DNA from: Onstottus_A sp049273835
GTDB taxonomy: Bacteria > Acidobacteriota > Blastocatellia > UBA7656
Assembly (NCBI GenBank): GCA_049273835.1
Contig: JBASRM010000594.1
Coordinates: forward strand, 1 to 17,333
Direction of reading: 5' to 3'
DNA length: 17,333 nt
The notes under the pieces: model-generated
What the model saw: the letters and a program-made list of their open reading frames with translations, nothing else
The model's database searches: none
What the model was told of the DNA's origin: nothing
Program-made: the position numbers and the translations under genes
In this document: piece after piece, positions 13,515-17,333 of the stretch
Position numbering within the stretch: position 1 is the first letter of the stretch
Layout: every line of letters starts with the position of its first letter

Positions 13515-15641
13515 ATGAAGACAAACCCGCAAAGGACAGGTAAGAACAAGTGGTTGGGCGCAGCCATTGGATTTGTGCTGATGATTTTGGCTGCCAGCCC
13601 GCGGCCCGTCTTGGGGCAGCAATGGACCACCAACGGTAACCATATATCGAACGCCAATTCTGGTAACGTCGGCATCGGCATAAGTAATCCAGCCGCAAAA
13701 CTGGATATCTTATCTACCGGTACTGCGCGTGTGATTGCAGGTGACGGATGTGTGGGGCTGGGGGTATACGGAGGAATCGGTTTAGGAATCAGCGGATTCA
13801 GTGGATGCTCAAACTACTCAATGCTTGGAGACGGAACGCACAGCTACTTCAACGCTCCCAGCGGCAATTTGTATTTTCGTATAGGAAACCTCGACAAGAT
13901 GGTGATTCACTCCAGTGGCAGTGTCGGTATCGGCACCGATAGCCCCAGTTATCCGCTGACGCTAAAGAGGGACATAATCGGTGACGCCCAACTGCGCCTC
14001 GTTAGTAACAACGTCAGCCTCTACCTTGGTGCTCAATGGATCAATGGTCTGCCCGCAATAGGCACAGCCGATGCCAATCCCATAGACTTTGTGACAAACA
14101 ACATCTTCCGAGCGCGGCTTGACTCGTCAGGCTACCTTGGTATTGGGACGACGATTCCTGCTCGCCTGTTGGATATTCGAGAAAACAACACCGGTCTGCA
14201 GTCTCAGTTGCGCATCTATCATACAAATGGCGATGCCGGGGTTAATCCGGGCAGTACTGAGATTGAGTTCCTCCATGCCGGAAATCAGCTCGCGACATCC
14301 AAAATGCGCTTTGTCCGCACATTTAACGGGAGCGGCTCCAGCAACACCGACTTTTACCTCGATCTCGTAAAGGGAAATAGTGGCAACAACGGCAACACCG
14401 CCGACACGCTCTTATTCGCTCAAGGCTTGACTGGCAACATCGGCATCGGCAATACGGCTCCAGCCTTTAAGCTCGACGTCGCGGGTGTGGTCCGGTCGAG
14501 CACGGGTGGGTTCAAGTTTCCTGACGGCACGGTACAGACCACAGCAGCCGGTTCAGGGGGAGGAACGATTACAAGTGTTACCGCGGGTGCGGGACTTACG
14601 GGAGGCGGAACCAGCGGCGCCGTAACCCTCACGAATACTGATACGGGATCGTCTCAGAACATCTTCAAGAACGTCGCCAACGCAGCCGGCACGACTCAGT
14701 TCGCTGCCGGGTCGAACAATGACTCCCTTCGTTTTGAAGGGACAGGCGGAACCAGCGTTACTTTTGATAACGCGACGAAGAAGGTGATCATTAATAGCTC
14801 TACCTCTAGCACGACGAGTTCCGCGCCGAATGTCTCCACCGGCCAGTTCGGGCAGAATGTTGGAGGAGGGGATTTTAGCTTTCCCGCTAATGTCGGCATA
14901 GGCACGACCAGCCCGGCCGCCAAACTACATATCGTCAGCGGTACCGATAACCCCAATACCTTCCTCTCGCTTGATACGGGGGTGCATGGTGGAAGCCAGT
15001 TTCAAATAGGCGGCACGACGAACAACGAAAGCTATTTCAATTTGAATGTTTATCGGGCGGGACTCTACTTTACCAGACTATCCGTGAGCAATTTCGGCCA
15101 TCTGCTGCTGCAACCCGCCGGCGATAACAACGTGGGCATCGGCACGACCACTCCTACAGCGAAGCTGCACGTCGTGGGAGACGGTAAAGTCACTGGAAAC
15201 CTCACGGTTGACGGCAACATAGCTGCCAAATACCAGGACGTTGCCGAGTGGGTGCCTGCGTCAGAACAGATTTCTGCCGGCACCGTCGTCGTTCTCGATT
15301 CCACCAAATCCAATCACGTAATGGCGTCTAAGCAGGTTTATGACACGCGAGTCGCGGGCGTGATCTCCGCAGAGCCCGGGATCGCTCTAGGTGAACGCGG
15401 CGACCACAAAGTCCTGGTCGCCACCACCGGAAGAGTCAGAATCAAAGTAGACGCCACTCGCGGCCCGATTCATATCGGCGATCTGCTCGTTACGAGCGAC
15501 ATATCCGGAATGGCTATGAAGTCTGAGCCGGTCAACATCGGCGGCGTACAGATTCATCGTCCCGGCACGCTGATCGGTAAAGCGCTCGAGCCGCTTGCGA
15601 AGGGCCAGGGAGAGATTCTCGTTCTCTTAAGCTTGCAGTAA
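13515..15641 (+). CDS. Secreted tail-fibre-like repeat protein
   Basis: A 708-aa protein with a signal peptide (hydrophobic core about residues 14-27, cleavage near VLGQ). Six copies of a VGIG-x-x-x-P-x-x-x-L-x-(I/V) repeat lie at about residues 52-65, 137-150, 208-221, 309-322, 460-473 and 540-553, separated by beta-rich spacers; such repeats occur in phage tail-fibre and bacterial surface proteins. A Gly/Thr/Ser-rich stretch (about 331-440) includes FPDGTVQTTAA and ITSVTAGAGLTGGGT. The C-terminal domain (about 573-708) starts YQDVAEWVP and ends with GTLIGKALEPL...GEILVLL. It resembles the C-terminal region of appendage proteins but lacks an obvious S74 chaperone motif. GAGGTGAGAAG precedes the ATG. 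No phage structural genes are near, so a secreted or outer-surface role is more likely than a virion one. Confidence 0.8.
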   Translation: MKTNPQRTGKNKWLGAAIGFVLMILAASPRPVLGQQWTTNGNHISNANSGNVGIGISNPAAKLDILSTGTARVIAGDGCVGLGVYGGIGLGISGFSGCSNYSMLGDGTHSYFNAPSGNLYFRIGNLDKMVIHSSGSVGIGTDSPSYPLTLKRDIIGDAQLRLVSNNVSLYLGAQWINGLPAIGTADANPIDFVTNNIFRARLDSSGYLGIGTTIPARLLDIRENNTGLQSQLRIYHTNGDAGVNPGSTEIEFLHAGNQLATSKMRFVRTFNGSGSSNTDFYLDLVKGNSGNNGNTADTLLFAQGLTGNIGIGNTAPAFKLDVAGVVRSSTGGFKFPDGTVQTTAAGSGGGTITSVTAGAGLTGGGTSGAVTLTNTDTGSSQNIFKNVANAAGTTQFAAGSNNDSLRFEGTGGTSVTFDNATKKVIINSSTSSTTSSAPNVSTGQFGQNVGGGDFSFPANVGIGTTSPAAKLHIVSGTDNPNTFLSLDTGVHGGSQFQIGGTTNNESYFNLNVYRAGLYFTRLSVSNFGHLLLQPAGDNNVGIGTTTPTAKLHVVGDGKVTGNLTVDGNIAAKYQDVAEWVPASEQISAGTVVVLDSTKSNHVMASKQVYDTRVAGVISAEPGIALGERGDHKVLVATTGRVRIKVDATRGPIHIGDLLVTSDISGMAMKSEPVNIGGVQIHRPGTLIGKALEPLAKGQGEILVLLSLQ

Positions 15642-15776
15642 CCGATAAGTAAAGACATTAGCGAAAGCGATTAGGACAGGAGCCTATTCAGTAGGTGCTG
15701 TGGCGAAGTCTTTTCAACGCGTTGGCCAAACCCAGCACAGTGACTAGTCGGGCGATCAACTCCAAGGAGCAATTTC

Positions 15777-17333
15777 ATGCGTTTCACCAATCTGGTTTCC
15801 CTATCCTATCGGCGATGCCCAGGTAACCACCGGAGATTCCGATCAAGGAATTGCTCGAACTTTCTCCGATACGCTATAGCCCGTGCGATAAGCGTCGCCG
15901 TGATCCTTTCGCTGGTTGCCTCCTCAACACCTGCGGCGGCGCCGGCGACTGTTTTTGCTTTGTCAAAGGAATCCAGTGTCAGCCTGGCATTCTGGTTTCA
16001 TGCCAGCGGACTCGCCAAATTAATTCAGGGGCAGGGCGCGGGCAATGCGAACCCACAGGAGAAGCAAAGCGATCGCGACGCAAAGGTCAGCCGAATTCAA
16101 ATTTTTCCTGGTGATGCAACCGTAGATGTCAGCGACCACGTGTCCTTCTCGGCGGTGGCTTATGATCGAAACAACGCGCCTGTGGGGGGTGTCAAGTTCA
16201 AATGGAGCGGAAAGAGCCCCGTTTCCGGTCGCGGTGTCCGCCTATCGCTGCATGGCGAGTTTGAGGCAACCACACCGGGCTCGCTTAGCATACTGGCGGA
16301 AGGCGCCGGGAAGACCGCCCAGGTGTCGGTTGTGGTTCGACCCTCTGTCAGACGAAACCTGAACCTCGCCCCGATAAGCAAGCGCGAGGTCTCGACGCGC
16401 GACCTTCCGCCTCGAAAAGTTGGATCAACCAAACAACCGAAGTCGGAAGGCGCTTCCGGAGTCTTGTCCAGAGCTGGAGAGGTCAATGTAAGACGCATCG
16501 CAGCGGCGAAATGGGCTCGCGCGCCGGGGAAGACGAACCTCGCGCCGATTGTGTCTTATGCCAGGACTCCCGCCTCTGATTCTAAATCAGTCGCGGGCAG
16601 GCAATCAGAAAAAATAGGTGTCTCGCCAATGGTGCTGCCGGAAGGTGGCGGTTGGGGCGACAGCAACTACGAGACAGCCGACGATCCGGGAAACGGGGTT
16701 GGTAATCCGCCAGGCGCTCCTTTGGACGAAGGCGCCGGCAGCGGGAACTTTCAATTCGGGGCGCCGATTCTTGCGTTGCCCGGGAGGGGGATCAACATCT
16801 CGCTCGGACTCGCCTACAACTCTCGTCTCTGGAATAAGGCGGGCACCCAGATCAGCTTTGACAATGATCGTGGCTGGCCCGCGCCGGGATTCTCGCTCGG
16901 TTTCGGAAAGCTGCTCGGCATGGGCGTCTTCAACGGCGGAATGCTTGTCGATGCGGACGGTACCCGCCATAGCTACAGCGGTACAATAACCGGCTTTACT
17001 TGGGGAACCCAGTTTGTCGGCCATACGACGGATGGCTCATTCATTGACTATTCGTACACGAGCGGGGCAGGTGGAGGAATAGTCTCCGCCGAGGCGCGGC
17101 TCGCCGATGGGACGGTAATGACTTATGCAGCCGCAGGTCCGGGCGCGGTGTATCCTACCAAGATTGAAGACCGAAACGGCAATTACATAACCATCACCTA
17201 TATCAACAACAGCGGCCCGCGCATACAGACCGTAAATGACACGCTTGGCCGCGTCATCAGTTTCTACTACGACTCGAGCAATCTGTTAACTGCCATAACC
17301 GCTCCGGGGCTCAACGCCGGCGCAGCGCGTACG
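15777..17333 (+). CDS. Secreted BIG2-plus-RHS/YD-type protein, 5' part
   Basis: The frame is open for 519 codons from the ATG at 15777 to the window end, so the gene is cut off at its 3' side. AAGGAG lies 8 nt upstream. A basic N-terminal stretch of about 35 residues precedes a hydrophobic core (about 37-56) that looks like a long signal peptide ending near TPAAA. Residues about 102-188 resemble a bacterial Ig-like (BIG2) domain, with VSRIQIFPGDATVDVSD and a final VSVVV strand. A proline/basic linker (189-285) leads to an RHS N-terminal-type region from about 320: NFQFGAPILALPGRGINISLGLAYNSRLW, then VDADGTRHSY, ARLADGTVMTY, IEDRNGNYITITY and VNDTLGRVISFYYD, the start of YD-type repeats. Proteins of this type build large beta-cocoon shells that can enclose a C-terminal toxin; whether this one does cannot be seen here. 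The 135-bp gap after the tail-fibre gene suggests possible co-expression. Confidence 0.85.
   Translation, partial: MRFTNLVSLSYRRCPGNHRRFRSRNCSNFLRYAIARAISVAVILSLVASSTPAAAPATVFALSKESSVSLAFWFHASGLAKLIQGQGAGNANPQEKQSDRDAKVSRIQIFPGDATVDVSDHVSFSAVAYDRNNAPVGGVKFKWSGKSPVSGRGVRLSLHGEFEATTPGSLSILAEGAGKTAQVSVVVRPSVRRNLNLAPISKREVSTRDLPPRKVGSTKQPKSEGASGVLSRAGEVNVRRIAAAKWARAPGKTNLAPIVSYARTPASDSKSVAGRQSEKIGVSPMVLPEGGGWGDSNYETADDPGNGVGNPPGAPLDEGAGSGNFQFGAPILALPGRGINISLGLAYNSRLWNKAGTQISFDNDRGWPAPGFSLGFGKLLGMGVFNGGMLVDADGTRHSYSGTITGFTWGTQFVGHTTDGSFIDYSYTSGAGGGIVSAEARLADGTVMTYAAAGPGAVYPTKIEDRNGNYITITYINNSGPRIQTVNDTLGRVISFYYDSSNLLTAITAPGLNAGAART

Noticed and set aside
15642..15776. Possible riboswitch or terminator between the tail-fibre-like and RHS-type genes
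   Set aside because: Some fragments (GGCCAAACCC) recalled cyclic-di-GMP riboswitches, but the conserved elements and stems are not there; only an 8-bp palindrome GACTAGTC (15742-15749) is visible.
16605..17024. 139-aa minus-strand open frame near the right end
   Set aside because: It lies opposite a continuous 519-codon + strand frame with recognisable BIG2 and RHS-type sequence.

Overview
The window (moderately GC-rich, roughly mid-50s percent by eye) looks like a chromosomal piece of a free-living, protein-degrading Gram-negative bacterium. The best guess is Acidobacteriota (Blastocatellia-like). This is inferred from the combination of secreted S9 and M14 peptidases, a POT peptide transporter, a CadC/ToxR-type winged-helix regulator, a secreted 'VGIGT-P' repeat protein and a large YD/RHS-type secreted protein. 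There is no rRNA or tRNA gene to fix the taxonomy, and I see no transposase, integrase or CRISPR array.

Left end (1-523): a composite repeat, made of two roughly 80-bp palindromic elements flanking four tandem 27-bp units. It runs to within 14 bp of a small + strand gene for a 77-aa uncharacterised protein (290-523). Convergent to this gene, 9 bp away, is the end of a long minus-strand block.

Minus-strand block (533-11287), in transcription order: POT-family peptide transporter, large secreted S9 peptidase, secreted M14 zinc carboxypeptidase, secreted DPP-IV-like S9 peptidase, then a tight trio of YacG (57 aa), a membrane-anchored TlpA-like thioredoxin and pyruvate kinase. The first four genes read as an extracytoplasmic peptide-scavenging module: exo- and endopeptidases trim peptides outside the inner membrane, and the proton-coupled transporter imports di- and tripeptides. 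The YacG-TlpA-Pyk trio appears to be a separate housekeeping operon behind a 105-bp spacer with two hairpins. Candidate sigma-70-like promoters are visible upstream of the transporter and of the M14 gene.

Right part (11653-17333): a + strand COG3375-like GNAT acetyltransferase, a convergent minus-strand DNA-binding protein that is only the winged-helix domain of a normally larger regulator, a 439-bp AT-richer divergent intergenic region with inverted repeats and a degenerate small reading frame (ACG where ATG is expected), a 708-aa secreted tail-fibre-like repeat protein, and the first 519 codons of a secreted BIG2-plus-RHS/YD-type protein that runs off the window. This right-hand section is accessory-like and is the least explained part of the window.

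The points most worth a second look are the composite palindrome/tandem repeat at 1-276, the truncated regulator facing two large surface proteins, and the degenerate leader-like reading frame between them.
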